Counted from the first letter of the stretch, positions 28,256 to 38,006 are shown. The stretch: DNA of 64,000 nucleotides from CAZAMP01 sp964486455 (GCA_964486455.1 CAZAMP010000013.1:26584-90583); one strand, 5' to 3'. Numbers and translations: made by a program. The notes: generated from the sequence alone by a model not told the origin.

Positions 28256-28907
28256 CTAGCGGTAGTGTGCCTTGATCACCGACCAGGAAGTTTCGGATAC
28301 GGGTGTGGCCTGACAGTCCGCGCACGTCGGCGTGGAGCCCTCCGCCAGGTCGTCCTCGTCGAGGTTTTCGGGGGGGATCCGCCAGGACTGCGGCTCGCAG
28401 TCGGCCCAGACGGCAGCCTCGATCCGCGGGTCGCCCGTGACTCGGAACAGCCCGTGGCTCCCATCAACTACGACGAAGTAGCGCCACCGGCGCGAGCTGA
28501 GTCTCGGGGTCGTAGCACCCGCCCGGCCACGTCACGGCGTTCCCCGTGCCTGAGCGCGGCCATCCGGCTTCAGGAATCTCCGAGCCGCCCGTGCACAGCC
28601 CCCACCCCTGGATCTCCACGTTCTCGTACTCGATACCGAACTGCAGCCCGCCGATCCCTTCATCGAAGTCCGGGCTTCGAGAGGCGACGACGTGAACGAA
28701 GACGATCTGCGGGTACCACGGATCGAATACGAGATTCTCGCAGGTCTCGAAACTCTCGAGGTACGGGACACTGACACCGCATCCGCCGTACTGCGGCGGC
28801 TCCATCATGAGATTGATGTTGAAGCACTCGTCAAACTCTTGCGTGGCCACAAGCGACGGGCACGACGCCATTACGGCAACCGCGAGCATCGTGAACAGCT
28901 TCCGCAT
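28256..28907 (-). pseudogene. Frameshifted secreted protein related to the N-terminal domain of the 31563-34601 gene
   Basis: The ATG at 28907 opens a frame with a signal sequence (LFTMLAVAVMASCPSLVATQ) and a Cys-rich domain (MNLLMMEPPQYGGCG, GIGGLQFGIEYENVEIQGW, CTGGSEIPEAGWP, GNAVTWPGGCYDPE) that runs out at 28464. The similarity to residues ~25-170 of the larger protein continues in another frame from about 28487 (RYFVVVDGSHGLFRVTGD, AAVWADCEPQSWRIPPEN) to a stop at 28256. One base change in length near 28480-28490 splits a single ~215-residue gene. It may be a real mutation or a sequence error. It sits directly downstream of the Fn3-FlgD gene and probably belonged to the same secreted set. 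Confidence 0.75.
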
Positions 28908-28936
28908 GGTCGTACCCTCCTGACCAGTCCTAGGTG

Positions 28937-31492
28937 CTACCGCAACAGAATCACGCGCTTCGTCAGCTTGCCGTCTCCGGCCGTCAGGCGGATGAAGTAC
29001 GTGCCCGAGGCTACGGACCTTCCCGCTTCGTCATCCCCGTTCCAGACGGCGTTGTGAGCACCGGGGTCGTGGTGCGCGTCGATGAGGCGCCGGACGCGAC
29101 GACCGGCGGGGTCCAGAATATCGAGCACGATCGGTCCGGGCACCGGCACCTGATACTCAATCCTTGTCGCGGGATTGAACGGGTTGGGCACGTTCTGGCA
29201 TAGCGCCAGCCTACCCGGAGCGGCGGACGCCTTGGCGCTCACCTCGCCCAGGCCGATCTCGTCACCGTCGGTCGTGACCTCCGTGAGACGATAGATGTAC
29301 TCCATCCCGGAAGTGACGTCCGGGTCCATGATGCGGTATTCCGTCTTGCCGCCCACGATGAGCCCGGCGTTCACGCCCGTCCAAGAGTCGACGGTCGATG
29401 GCCGGCGGTAGAGGTTGAATCCGAGTACGTCCTCCTCGGAGAGGGTTGCCCACTCGACGGCGATACCTCCGGTCTCCGCCGACGCGTTCAGGTAGTCGAG
29501 AGCGACGGGAGTGCTGCCCTCTTGAAAGACGCACCAGGAGCTATCTCCCCGGGTTCCACAGCTCAGCGCGGAGACCCATGCCGAGTACCAATAGATCTCC
29601 AGCGCGTAGACATTGATCAACGTCTCGGTGGCCGCCACGTAGAACGAGACGGTCTCGTCACCATATTCTTCGCTGTACTCCCAACAATGCCAATGGTCGC
29701 TGATCGTGAGAACATATCCCTCCGCATCCACGACCGGGTCCCACTGGAAGTGCTCGAGGGTGTCTACGGGCCAAGGCCACCACATGGTCGGCCGCTCCAA
29801 CGGCCCGAGTCCGGTCACGAAGGTCCGCGAGTCCGACCATGCGCCCGGCTGCTCGCATATGTCTGTCGCTGACACGCGCCAGCAGAACTGAGATTCGCCC
29901 GAGATGTCTTCAAGCCGCCGTCTCGTGTCGTAGGAAACGACCTCTCTCACATTTTCGCCATCGCAATCCTTGTCCAGCTCCAGCAAATACCACGCCGCAT
30001 GCGGCACCGGCTCCCACTCGAATTCGAGATGCCGCGGCAGGCACTCGGCGCTGTCGGCGGGGGATGTCAACAGCGGCGCGGGAGGAATCGGCAGCGCGAG
30101 GCGACCGCCGCTGTCGGCATTTGAAGGACCGGAATCGCCGCACGCGTTCAACGCCACGATGCTGTAGGCGTAGATCACTTCGGGCACGGCGGTCGAGTCC
30201 ACGATCTCGGTCGTGTCGTGCCCGGTCACCGTCAGCAGTTCGTCGTCGCGCAATACGTGGAAGCCCTGCTCGTCGAGGCTGTTGTCCACCCAGCTCACCA
30301 GCACGTACGCGCAGACGCTGTCGGTGGCGACGCACTCCGTCGGGGCGGGGGGCCCCTCCATTCTCGTGATACCGACTGCCGAGTTCGAAGGCTCGGCATC
30401 GCCGCAACCGTTCGTGGCCACGATCGCGTACTCGTGGCTCACATCGATGACCGCGTTCGAATCGTCGTAGCTCGTGCTATTCGGCGGCAGCAGCACGAGC
30501 AGCTCGTCGTCGCGCATGACCTTGAAGCCCGTCTCGTCGTCGCTGTAGTCCCGCCATCCGAGCCGTACAAGACCGCATAGAACCTCCGACGCGGCCAGGC
30601 CACCGGCGCGCGCCGGAACATCGTTGTGAATTCGTCCGACTGTGCTGTTGGAACGCTCTCCCTCGCCACACGCGTTGGTGGCGGAGACGGAGTACATGTA
30701 AAAGAGTCCGGTCACGCCGGTAGAATCGTGGTAGACGGTCGTGTCGGGCCCCGTGGTCGCAAGCAGGTCGTCGTCCCGGTATACATTGAATCTGACCTCG
30801 TCCGAGCTACCGTCCTGCCAGGAAACCGTCACGGCAAAACAATCATCACGGCTGGCTGCGCACTGATACGGGGCGTTCGCCCCCGGTTGCCTCCTCCCTC
30901 CGTCCGACACCGAGAACTCCGAGCTGCCGCACGCCGTGATCGTGCGGGCCTTGTACATGTAGTACAGTCCCGACTCACCCGTAGAGTCGACATACAACGT
31001 GACGTTGGGTTCGGTTGTCGTCAGGTGTGTTCCATAGCGGTAGATCTCAAAGCCCAGCTCGTCGTCAGCGTTGTCGCTCCACCTTACGTCCACGTATTCA
31101 CAGAAGTCATCGGTCGCGTCCAGATCGGTCGGGGGATTCACGTACAGCCAGCCTCGGTCTATGTTCGATCGCTCCGCATCGCCGTGCTCGTTGAACGCCA
31201 CGACCTTGTAGGGATACGCGTACCCGGTGGCGGCTGTGGAATCGACGTACTCGCGCGCCTCGGCACCCACTTCGGCGAGTGGATCCCCGCTCCGGTAGAT
31301 ACGGAAACCATCGACGGAAAGCCCATCATGGACCCACGTGACGAGCAGGGGGCAGCGATCGGTCGACGCGACGCAATCCGTCGCCGGGTTGGGAACGGAC
31401 CCACCGCTTGGGCGGGTCGCGGGATCGGCAACCTGCGCGGGCGTGATCGATAGAACGAGAAGAATGACGAGAATGAGCGCTGACGATCTCAT
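28937..31492 (-). CDS. Secreted Fn3-repeat protein with FlgD-like C-terminal sorting-type domain
   Basis: The 851-residue precursor has a signal sequence, then five repeats of ~90 residues each shaped like fibronectin type III: two cysteines at the repeat start (CVASTDRCPLLVTWVHD, CEYVDVRWSDN, CAASRDDCFAVTVSWQDG), a 'DE-x-GF-x-V-x-R-D' strand, 'D-S-T' and 'Y-x-Y-x-A' strands. A further Fn3-like region covers ~480-700. The end has NVPNPFNPATRIEYQ and GRSVASGTYFIRLTAGD, the FlgD-Ig-like tail used as an export/sorting tail in FCB bacteria. GGGAGG precedes the start. It probably acts on the cell surface in adhesion or binding. It lies downstream of and is paralogous to the 31563-34601 gene. Confidence 0.85.
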   Translation of the reverse strand: MRSSALILVILLVLSITPAQVADPATRPSGGSVPNPATDCVASTDRCPLLVTWVHDGLSVDGFRIYRSGDPLAEVGAEAREYVDSTAATGYAYPYKVVAFNEHGDAERSNIDRGWLYVNPPTDLDATDDFCEYVDVRWSDNADDELGFEIYRYGTHLTTTEPNVTLYVDSTGESGLYYMYKARTITACGSSEFSVSDGGRRQPGANAPYQCAASRDDCFAVTVSWQDGSSDEVRFNVYRDDDLLATTGPDTTVYHDSTGVTGLFYMYSVSATNACGEGERSNSTVGRIHNDVPARAGGLAASEVLCGLVRLGWRDYSDDETGFKVMRDDELLVLLPPNSTSYDDSNAVIDVSHEYAIVATNGCGDAEPSNSAVGITRMEGPPAPTECVATDSVCAYVLVSWVDNSLDEQGFHVLRDDELLTVTGHDTTEIVDSTAVPEVIYAYSIVALNACGDSGPSNADSGGRLALPIPPAPLLTSPADSAECLPRHLEFEWEPVPHAAWYLLELDKDCDGENVREVVSYDTRRRLEDISGESQFCWRVSATDICEQPGAWSDSRTFVTGLGPLERPTMWWPWPVDTLEHFQWDPVVDAEGYVLTISDHWHCWEYSEEYGDETVSFYVAATETLINVYALEIYWYSAWVSALSCGTRGDSSWCVFQEGSTPVALDYLNASAETGGIAVEWATLSEEDVLGFNLYRRPSTVDSWTGVNAGLIVGGKTEYRIMDPDVTSGMEYIYRLTEVTTDGDEIGLGEVSAKASAAPGRLALCQNVPNPFNPATRIEYQVPVPGPIVLDILDPAGRRVRRLIDAHHDPGAHNAVWNGDDEAGRSVASGTYFIRLTAGDGKLTKRVILLR

Positions 31493-31562
31493 GGGGGCCT
31501 CCCGGCGGACGCATCCATTCAGGTTGGCACCCCATGATTATATCTGTTTCTAGGATCCGCCG

Positions 31563-34500
31563 CTAGCGAATCAAGTTCAGTCTCCTCGACTCGCTCCGTC
31601 CACCCGCCGACAGCCGTGCGAAGTACGTACCGGACGCCACGGGGCGCCCGCCGTCGTCCGTGCCGTCCCAGATCATCCGATGCACGCCGGCTTCGTGTGA
31701 GCCGGAGGCAAGTCTACGAACCCGACGTCCCGACGCATCGAGAATGTCGAGCACGACATGTCCCGTGCTCGGAAGCGTGAACGCGATGCTTGTCGTCGGA
31801 TTGAACGGATTGGGAACGTTCGGAAGCAAGCTGATCTCACGCGGTCGCGGCGTGAACTCGACGGCTAGCTCGCCGAGTGGAATCTCCCTTCCGTTTGTCG
31901 TGAGCTGCGTGAGGCGGTAGATATACGTCCCCTGTGATCGCACACCTGCATCATGGTAGATGGTGCGCCCCGCGCCGGCCTGGATCAGTTCGGGATTCAC
32001 TCGATGATCGAGTTCCTCCTCGGAGCCGCGGCAGTAGAGATTGAACCCGAGGAGATCGTGCTCGCCGGAGGTCCGCCATTCCAGGATCACGCCCTCATCG
32101 GCGGCAACGGCGATGAACTGATCGAGTAGCACCGGCACGCCACCACCACTATGCCCGACGCAATCGGAGCTGTCCCCTCGCGCGCCGCACGCTAACCCCG
32201 ATACCCACGCGAGGAACTCATCGGAGAACCCGTAGTCGGCCAGATCGATGGTCGTGTCCGTTCCCGCAACCGTGAAGACCGCCGGGGGATAGCCGTACCA
32301 ATAACATTCGAACCCCACCGTCAACACGTAGGCCTCGGCATTCGTGATGGGCATCCACTGAAACGTCCACTCGTACTCCCCTTGGCCGGTCTCATGCGGT
32401 TCAGCCATCACGGTGGCGGGCAGTGGTTGAGGCGTCGTGAGAAACGCCCGGCAGTCCGACCAGTCACTCCACTCCCCGCAAACGTTCGCGGCCCGCACAC
32501 GCCACTCGTGCCGTGTGATGCGTTCGAGGTCCTGAATCGTCGCGAACGTGTCCGCCGTGGTCGCCTGCGCGACGACTTCGGTGCTGCATCCCAGACTGAC
32601 CTGAAGCTCATACTGCGTGGCGTTCTCCGCGGGATGCCACTCGAACGTCGGGCTCGTCGCCACACAGTCGACACCGACGGGGGGCGCGGAAAGCATCGGG
32701 ACGTCCGCCGGAGGAGAATAGGGACGGTAGCCGTCATCGCTGTTCGAGGCCGCTCCGTCTCCGCAGTCACTAGTGCTCACGACATGGTAAGCATATGTCA
32801 CTTCGAATTCCGCCGTCTCGTCATCGAATAGCGTGACGTCGCCTACCGTGACGGCAATCTCCTCTTCATCTCGGAACACTCGGAAGCCGGCCTCGTCGTC
32901 GCTCTCGTCGCTCCACGTCACCCGAATGTGGCCGCAAAGCGTGTCGCTCGCCGCGCAATTCGTGGCGGCGGCGGGCGGATCGGATCCGACCTCGCCCGAA
33001 TCGGCGTTGGACGGATCGGAGTCACCGCACTCACCCGAGGCGATGATGTCGTACAGGTAGGCCGTCCCGATGGCAGCCGTCGAGTCGTCATACTGTGTCG
33101 TGTTGGCGTCGATCGTGGCGATTGGAGCAGCGTCGCGCATCACGATGAAGTGTGTCTCGTCGTCGCTGTTGTCGGTCCATGTGACGCGAACAAATCCGCA
33201 GAAGTCGTCCGTTGCCGAGCAGTCTGAGGGGTCAGCGGGCGGAGCGTCGTCACGGGTGCCGTCATCGGGATCCGAAGGTGGCGCGTCGCCGCAGTCGTTG
33301 AATGCCACCACGCTGTAGGCGTATGTCACGCCCGCATCGCCAGAGCTGTCAGCGTATGTCGTCACGCTCGAATCGGTCTCGCCGATCGGCGACCCATCAC
33401 GAAGAACCTGGAAGCCCGACTCAGCATCGCTGTTGTCCTGCCAGGTGACCAGGACGTGCGTGCACTCGTCATCACTCGCATCGCAATCGGACGCCGCCTC
33501 AGGGACTACGAGACGACCGCCCTCATCCGAGTTCGACCAAGTCGCGTCGCCGCAAATGCCCGTCGCAACGATACGATAATAGTAGCTCTCTCCATGCTCA
33601 GCCGTCGTATCGACGAATTCGGTGACGTCAGGGCCAGTTGTGCCGATGAGCTCCCCGCCTCTCATCACCTTGAAACCGCCCTCGTTGTCGCTGTTGTCGA
33701 CCCACGTGATGTCCACGACGTCACAGAGCCAATCCGATGCGACGCATTCCGACGCGGGAAGAATCGGCGACACACCTCCGAGGTCGGTGTTGGACGGGTC
33801 AGAGCCGCACGCTCCCTGGGCGACCATCCAGTACTCGTACGTTCTTCCGTACACCGCCGAGGAGTCGACGAACGAGCGGGCGTCCGCATCCGCCTCGCCC
33901 GCCACGTACCCATCCCGCATGATCATGAAGCCGGTCACGTCGATCCCGTTGTGCTCCCATGTGACGACGACAGGACACTCCGAGTCGGTGGCCGCGCAAT
34001 TGGTGGCCGGGTCGACGGCGGAATTCTCACAGTCGGGAATCGTGCCGACGGAGAGATCCGCGCCGCCGAGCGCCTCGTCGCATGCGGTGAGAGAGATCGG
34101 CTGGCAGTTGGCCCAGACCGCGTACCCCAGCCGTGGATCATCAATGATTGACATTGTTCCGAACGCGCCGTCTTCGACGATGAAAAAACCGACCTTGGCG
34201 TTCTCGGCGGGCGGCTCGTAGCATCCGTACTCCCACACGACGGCGTTGCCGTGACCGGAATCCGGCCAGCCATCTTCGGGTATCTGACTCCCGCCGGTAC
34301 AGAACGTCCAGCCGGTCACCGTGACGCCGGTGTGCTCGATGCCGAACTGCACACCGCCGAGACCATCCGGAAAGCTCTCGTCGTGGCTCGTGACGACCCA
34401 GACATATGCCAGCCCCGAGATCGGGGTGCTGGCCAGGTCCTGGCAATTCGCCTCGTCGATCCATTCGAAGGCGGGATCGTCGCACCCGGAGTAGCTTGGC

Positions 34501-34601
34501 TCCGTGATCAACAGGTTCATGTGGAAGTTCGGGTCAAGGATTTCGCCGAAGCTCAGGGACGGAATCGCGAGGGCGAGTAGGACCGCGGCCAGCGTCTTCA
34601 T
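31563..34601 (-). CDS. Large secreted Fn3-repeat protein with Cys-rich N-domain and FlgD-like tail
   Basis: The 1012-residue precursor starts at the ATG with GGAGGAG four bases upstream, and has a signal sequence (LAAVLLALAIPSLSFG). Residues ~20-175 are a Cys-rich domain (GLGGVQFGIEHTGVTVTGW, CTGGSQIPEDGWPDSG) also found alone in the frameshifted gene at 28256. About five to six Fn3-like repeats follow, each with a Cys pair and 'TWxDNSDxExGFxVxRDG' core. A pair of longer Fn3 domains and the FlgD-like tail (LLPNVPNPFNPTTS to GRPVASGTYFARLSAGG) close the protein. Asp/Glu-rich loops suggest calcium binding. Surface protein of unknown target. Same strand as the 28937 and 28256 genes, with 70-base and 29-base gaps. 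Confidence 0.85.
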   Translation of the reverse strand: MKTLAAVLLALAIPSLSFGEILDPNFHMNLLITEPSYSGCDDPAFEWIDEANCQDLASTPISGLAYVWVVTSHDESFPDGLGGVQFGIEHTGVTVTGWTFCTGGSQIPEDGWPDSGHGNAVVWEYGCYEPPAENAKVGFFIVEDGAFGTMSIIDDPRLGYAVWANCQPISLTACDEALGGADLSVGTIPDCENSAVDPATNCAATDSECPVVVTWEHNGIDVTGFMIMRDGYVAGEADADARSFVDSSAVYGRTYEYWMVAQGACGSDPSNTDLGGVSPILPASECVASDWLCDVVDITWVDNSDNEGGFKVMRGGELIGTTGPDVTEFVDTTAEHGESYYYRIVATGICGDATWSNSDEGGRLVVPEAASDCDASDDECTHVLVTWQDNSDAESGFQVLRDGSPIGETDSSVTTYADSSGDAGVTYAYSVVAFNDCGDAPPSDPDDGTRDDAPPADPSDCSATDDFCGFVRVTWTDNSDDETHFIVMRDAAPIATIDANTTQYDDSTAAIGTAYLYDIIASGECGDSDPSNADSGEVGSDPPAAATNCAASDTLCGHIRVTWSDESDDEAGFRVFRDEEEIAVTVGDVTLFDDETAEFEVTYAYHVVSTSDCGDGAASNSDDGYRPYSPPADVPMLSAPPVGVDCVATSPTFEWHPAENATQYELQVSLGCSTEVVAQATTADTFATIQDLERITRHEWRVRAANVCGEWSDWSDCRAFLTTPQPLPATVMAEPHETGQGEYEWTFQWMPITNAEAYVLTVGFECYWYGYPPAVFTVAGTDTTIDLADYGFSDEFLAWVSGLACGARGDSSDCVGHSGGGVPVLLDQFIAVAADEGVILEWRTSGEHDLLGFNLYCRGSEEELDHRVNPELIQAGAGRTIYHDAGVRSQGTYIYRLTQLTTNGREIPLGELAVEFTPRPREISLLPNVPNPFNPTTSIAFTLPSTGHVVLDILDASGRRVRRLASGSHEAGVHRMIWDGTDDGGRPVASGTYFARLSAGGRSESRRLNLIR

Positions 34602-34789
34602 GGGACTCCTCCAAGCTGCGTATACTAGGTTGAAGCTGTCGTTCACTCGTCTACTTTGGATTCTATCAGATAGTCTGCGAATCGGACACGGGATGCGGAC
34701 AACGGACATCGCATTTCGATCGACGCACGTCGCTTCTCTAGATACCCTGTGTGTTACTGGGATGCAGTCTGTTCGCATACGGGCATTGC

Positions 34790-34807
34790 CCGTTCGAAAA
34801 CGAACGG
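34790..34807 (+). promoter_or_regulatory. Leader hairpin overlapping the ribosome site of the DUF1028 gene
   Basis: CCGTTCG (34790-34796) and CGAACGG (34801-34807) form a perfect 7-bp stem closed by AAAA. The last GG of the stem is the first GG of GGAGG at 34806-34810, nine bases before the ATG, so the stem can hide part of the ribosome site. Seen in sequence; any regulatory effect is inferred. Confidence 0.4.
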
Positions 34808-34819
34808 AGGGATGTTTCG

Positions 34820-35791
34820 ATGTTGGTCATTCTTCTGCTGATGGCTCTGGTTACGACCTGCTTGGCCGAGGAACCGGTTGCCACGTTCTCCATCGTTGGA
34901 TACGACCCAGAGACGGGTGATCTCGGTGTCGCCGTGCAATCGAAGTTCTTCGCGGTGGGCGCGGTCGTGCCGTGGGCGAAAGTCGGCGTCGGCGCCATCG
35001 CGACGCAGGCGTACGCCAACACGACCTTCGGCCCGCACGGCCTGGAGCTTCTCGAATCAGGACTCGAGCCCGAAGAAGTTCTGATTGCGCTTCTCGCCGA
35101 CGATGAGGGCCGGGCGCAACGCCAGATCGGGATCGTCGACGCTAAGGGCCACGCGACCGCCCACACCGGCGCCGAGTGCCAGGCCTGGGCGGGACACGTC
35201 AACGGCGAGAACTTCACCGCGCAGGGGAACATCCTCGTGGGAGAAGAGACCGTCGCGGCGATGGCGCGCGCGTTTCAGGAAACCGAAGGAATGCTGGGCG
35301 AAAAGCTGATGCGTGCCCTGGAAGAAGGCCAGGCGGCGGGCGGGGATTCCCGCGGGGTCCAGTCGGCCGCGATTCTCGTCGTGCGCGCGGAAGGCGGGTA
35401 TGGCGGATTCAACGACCGATACTGCGATCTACGCGTAGACGACCACACCGATCCCATCGGTGAGCTCCGGCGCATCTTCGACTACTGGAAGTGGTACGCG
35501 CTCATCCTCGAAGGTTACACCCAGTGCGAGAAGCAGGCGTGGGGCAAGGCGTTCGAGGCGGGCGAGAAGCTGATCGAGCTTCGCCCGGACGAGGGAGAGT
35601 CCTACTATCATCCCGCCTGCTACTACTCGCTGGCCGGCCAACGCGAGATCGCGCTCGAGGACCTTCGAAAGGCCGTCGAGTTGGACGCGTCTCTCGGAGC
35701 GCGGGCGCGACAGGATCCCGATTTCGAATCGCTTCACGAGGATTCGGTCTTCGTGGAGCTGACCGGTGAAATCCCGGACGAGGGTCCATGA
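34820..35791 (+). CDS. DUF1028 Ntn-hydrolase-like secreted protein with C-terminal TPR-like region
   Basis: The 323-residue precursor has a signal sequence (LVILLLMALVTTCLA). After it, ATFSIVGYDPETGDLGVAVQSKFFAVG is the DUF1028 opening, in which a Ser/Thr after processing could act as an N-terminal nucleophile. GVGAIATQAYANTTFGP, TAQGNILVG and GGDSRGVQSAAILV are further family blocks. Residues ~235-310 add a helical TPR-like region (GKAFEAGEKLIELRPDEGE, REIALEDLRKAVELD). The family is uncharacterised, with suspected amidase or peptidase activity. The start has GGAGG upstream, inside a leader hairpin. It is followed 61 bases later by an S45 Ntn hydrolase gene. Confidence 0.85.
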   Translation: MLVILLLMALVTTCLAEEPVATFSIVGYDPETGDLGVAVQSKFFAVGAVVPWAKVGVGAIATQAYANTTFGPHGLELLESGLEPEEVLIALLADDEGRAQRQIGIVDAKGHATAHTGAECQAWAGHVNGENFTAQGNILVGEETVAAMARAFQETEGMLGEKLMRALEEGQAAGGDSRGVQSAAILVVRAEGGYGGFNDRYCDLRVDDHTDPIGELRRIFDYWKWYALILEGYTQCEKQAWGKAFEAGEKLIELRPDEGESYYHPACYYSLAGQREIALEDLRKAVELDASLGARARQDPDFESLHEDSVFVELTGEIPDEGP

Positions 35792-35797
35792 TATAAT
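35792..35797 (+). promoter_or_regulatory. Possible -10 box for the S45 acylase gene
   Basis: A perfect TATAAT begins immediately after the DUF1028 stop codon, 55 bases before the acylase start. No good -35 match is seen at 16-18 bases upstream, so it may be an extended or activator-dependent promoter, or chance. Confidence 0.35.
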
Positions 35798-35852
35798 CCT
35801 ACTCGGGTTTGTGTAACGCTACGTCTCATCAATCCACGCCGGAGGATCACCG

Positions 35853-38006
35853 ATGACGCGCACCCCTCGCCCGTTTCTCAGCCTGTTGATCGCGATCATC
35901 CTTCCCGTCACCATCGTCGCCGCCGGCCCGGACGATTCCATGACGCTCACCGCGCCGGACGCGTCGTCCGTGTGGCTTTACCGGGATGAATACGGAGTTC
36001 CTCACATCGTCGGCGACACTGAGGTCGGCGTCGCCTACGGTCAGGGCTTCGCCGTCGCCCGCGACCGCCTCTATCAAATGGAGATCAACCGGAGGATGGC
36101 GGAAGGGCGTCTGGCCGAGCTATTCGGCCCCGGGTATGTGGGCCTCGATCAGGATACGCGGCGGCTCTCCTACACGCGGGCCGAGCGGGAAGCGCTGTAC
36201 GCGGCGCTCCCGAGCGACATTCAGACGTTGATCGAAGCCTACGTGGACGGGGTGAACGCTCAGATCGATTCGGTTGTCGCGAACCCGACCGACTACCGGC
36301 CGCAACAACTCGCGGCCGTCGAGATCGAACCGTGGACACCGCTCAACGTCGTCGCCGTCGTTCAGGGCCTTCTCCGGCGATTTGGTCAGTTCGGCGGTAG
36401 TGAGCTCGTCCGGCAACAAGAGCTAGACACCTACGGCCAAGCCTGGTTCGATCAGAACCGCCCCATCAACAATCCCAACGCCCCGACGACGATCCCGGGC
36501 GGGAGCGCCGTCGAAGGGCAACGTGCCTGGCGATCGTCCGCACCACCGGTTCGTCCCGAGATCGTCGAGGGGATCGAAGCCCGCCGTACCCAACACGCCC
36601 GTCTGGAACGCGCGCTCGGACTTCCCCCCAAGTTCGGAAGCTTCGCCGTGCAAATCACCACGGCGAAGTCGTCGACGGGCAATGTGATGCTTCTCGGATG
36701 TCCCCAGATGGGCGAGCCGTCGTACAACGAACCGAACGTGACGAACGAGGTCGAGCTGGAGTGTCCGACGCTCCACGTGGGGGGCATGACCGTCGCCGGC
36801 ATTCCGCTCGTCATCATCGGTCACAACGAAAGCTACGGCTGGACCCTCACGAGCGGCATCTCGGACAACACCGACGTCTACATCGAGACGACGTTCGACG
36901 CGTCGTATTCGAGCTACTGGCACAACGATGAGTGGTTGCCGTTCGAGGCCATCCCCGACACCGTGCACGCCTCCAACGGCGCGGAGTACCCGTTCATGAT
37001 CTACCGCACCGTTCACGGCCCGGTCTTCGCCGCCGACCTCGCGAACCACCAGGCGTTCACGTACAAGTTCGCCTTTCAGGACCACGAGCTGGACATGATC
37101 CTCGGCTTCTACGACATCGGGCGCGGTTCGACGCTACCGGACTTCGAGGCGGCGATCGCGACCCTGCCGATGTCGTTCAACGTCTTCTACTCCGGCACGG
37201 ACCAGACCATCAAGTACTGGCACTCCGGCTGGTATCAGGATCGAACGGATGGTGTCGATCCGCGTCTGCCGCACAACGGCGACGGCTCCGAAGAGTGGGG
37301 GGGCATCCGGCCGTTCGGCTCGCTGCCCACGGCCGACAATCCAACTCAAGGCTACTTCGTCAACTGGAACAACAAGCCGGCGACCTGGTGGGACAACGGC
37401 GACAATGTGCCGTGGACCAGCTCATGGCACCCCGTGCTGACGATCGACGCCTACGTCTCACCGATCACGCCGTTCGCATTCGGCGATCTCACCGAAACGC
37501 CGCATTCGATCTCCAGTCACGGCACCTATCAGCAGGCGTTCGAGCTGGGCGCCACCGAGATCATCGACGAGAACATTTGCCCGCCCGGGCAGAGCGCTTT
37601 CGTCGGACTGGACGGCCAGCCGAGCGATCACGTGACCGACCAGTGGCCGCTCCATCTCGCGTGGGACATGAAGAACCAACACTTCGGCGAGACGCCGCTG
37701 GGAATCGACGGCGAGAACGACCCGGGAGCGGGACCATTCCTCGTGCACAGAAACTCACCCAATCCGTTCGGGCGATCGACCCGTATCCGATTCACGTTGC
37801 CGGCGGGCGGCCGTGTCTCGATCGACGTCTTCGATTCGGCCGGGCGTCTGGTGCGGGGCCTGTTCGATGATGAGGCGGACACGGGACCGCACGGAATCGT
37901 TTGGGACGGACGTAACAACTCCGGAAACGCGGTCGCCGCGGGTACGTACTACTATCGCCTCGCCACCGGTCGGCGGATCCTCACGGGAAAGATGATCATC
38001 CTATAG
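35853..38006 (+). CDS. Penicillin acylase family (S45) Ntn hydrolase with FlgD-like tail
   Basis: The 717-residue precursor has a signal peptide ending near VAAGPD. The alpha-chain part opens WLYRDEYGVPHIVGDTE and AYGQGFAVARDRLYQMEINRRMAEGRLAELFG, the S45 signature. Autoprocessing would expose Ser263 in KFGSFAVQIT; most relatives have Asn next (GSN), whereas here it is Phe. PLVIIGHNESYGWTLTSGISDNTDVYIE, with NES and the calcium-region Asp, follows the family. The beta chain is shorter than usual because the last ~90 residues are a FlgD-like tail (NSPNPFGRSTRIRFT, AAGTYYYRLATG). It likely acts outside the cell on acyl-amides such as N-acyl-homoserine lactones or beta-lactams; the substrate is not known. 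Confidence 0.88.
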   Translation: MTRTPRPFLSLLIAIILPVTIVAAGPDDSMTLTAPDASSVWLYRDEYGVPHIVGDTEVGVAYGQGFAVARDRLYQMEINRRMAEGRLAELFGPGYVGLDQDTRRLSYTRAEREALYAALPSDIQTLIEAYVDGVNAQIDSVVANPTDYRPQQLAAVEIEPWTPLNVVAVVQGLLRRFGQFGGSELVRQQELDTYGQAWFDQNRPINNPNAPTTIPGGSAVEGQRAWRSSAPPVRPEIVEGIEARRTQHARLERALGLPPKFGSFAVQITTAKSSTGNVMLLGCPQMGEPSYNEPNVTNEVELECPTLHVGGMTVAGIPLVIIGHNESYGWTLTSGISDNTDVYIETTFDASYSSYWHNDEWLPFEAIPDTVHASNGAEYPFMIYRTVHGPVFAADLANHQAFTYKFAFQDHELDMILGFYDIGRGSTLPDFEAAIATLPMSFNVFYSGTDQTIKYWHSGWYQDRTDGVDPRLPHNGDGSEEWGGIRPFGSLPTADNPTQGYFVNWNNKPATWWDNGDNVPWTSSWHPVLTIDAYVSPITPFAFGDLTETPHSISSHGTYQQAFELGATEIIDENICPPGQSAFVGLDGQPSDHVTDQWPLHLAWDMKNQHFGETPLGIDGENDPGAGPFLVHRNSPNPFGRSTRIRFTLPAGGRVSIDVFDSAGRLVRGLFDDEADTGPHGIVWDGRNNSGNAVAAGTYYYRLATGRRILTGKMIIL

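Noticed and set aside
28937..34601. Repeating DNA of the Fn3 arrays considered as a CRISPR or tandem-repeat array
   Set aside because: The repeats are ~270 bp, diverged, and explained by Fn3 domains at protein level.
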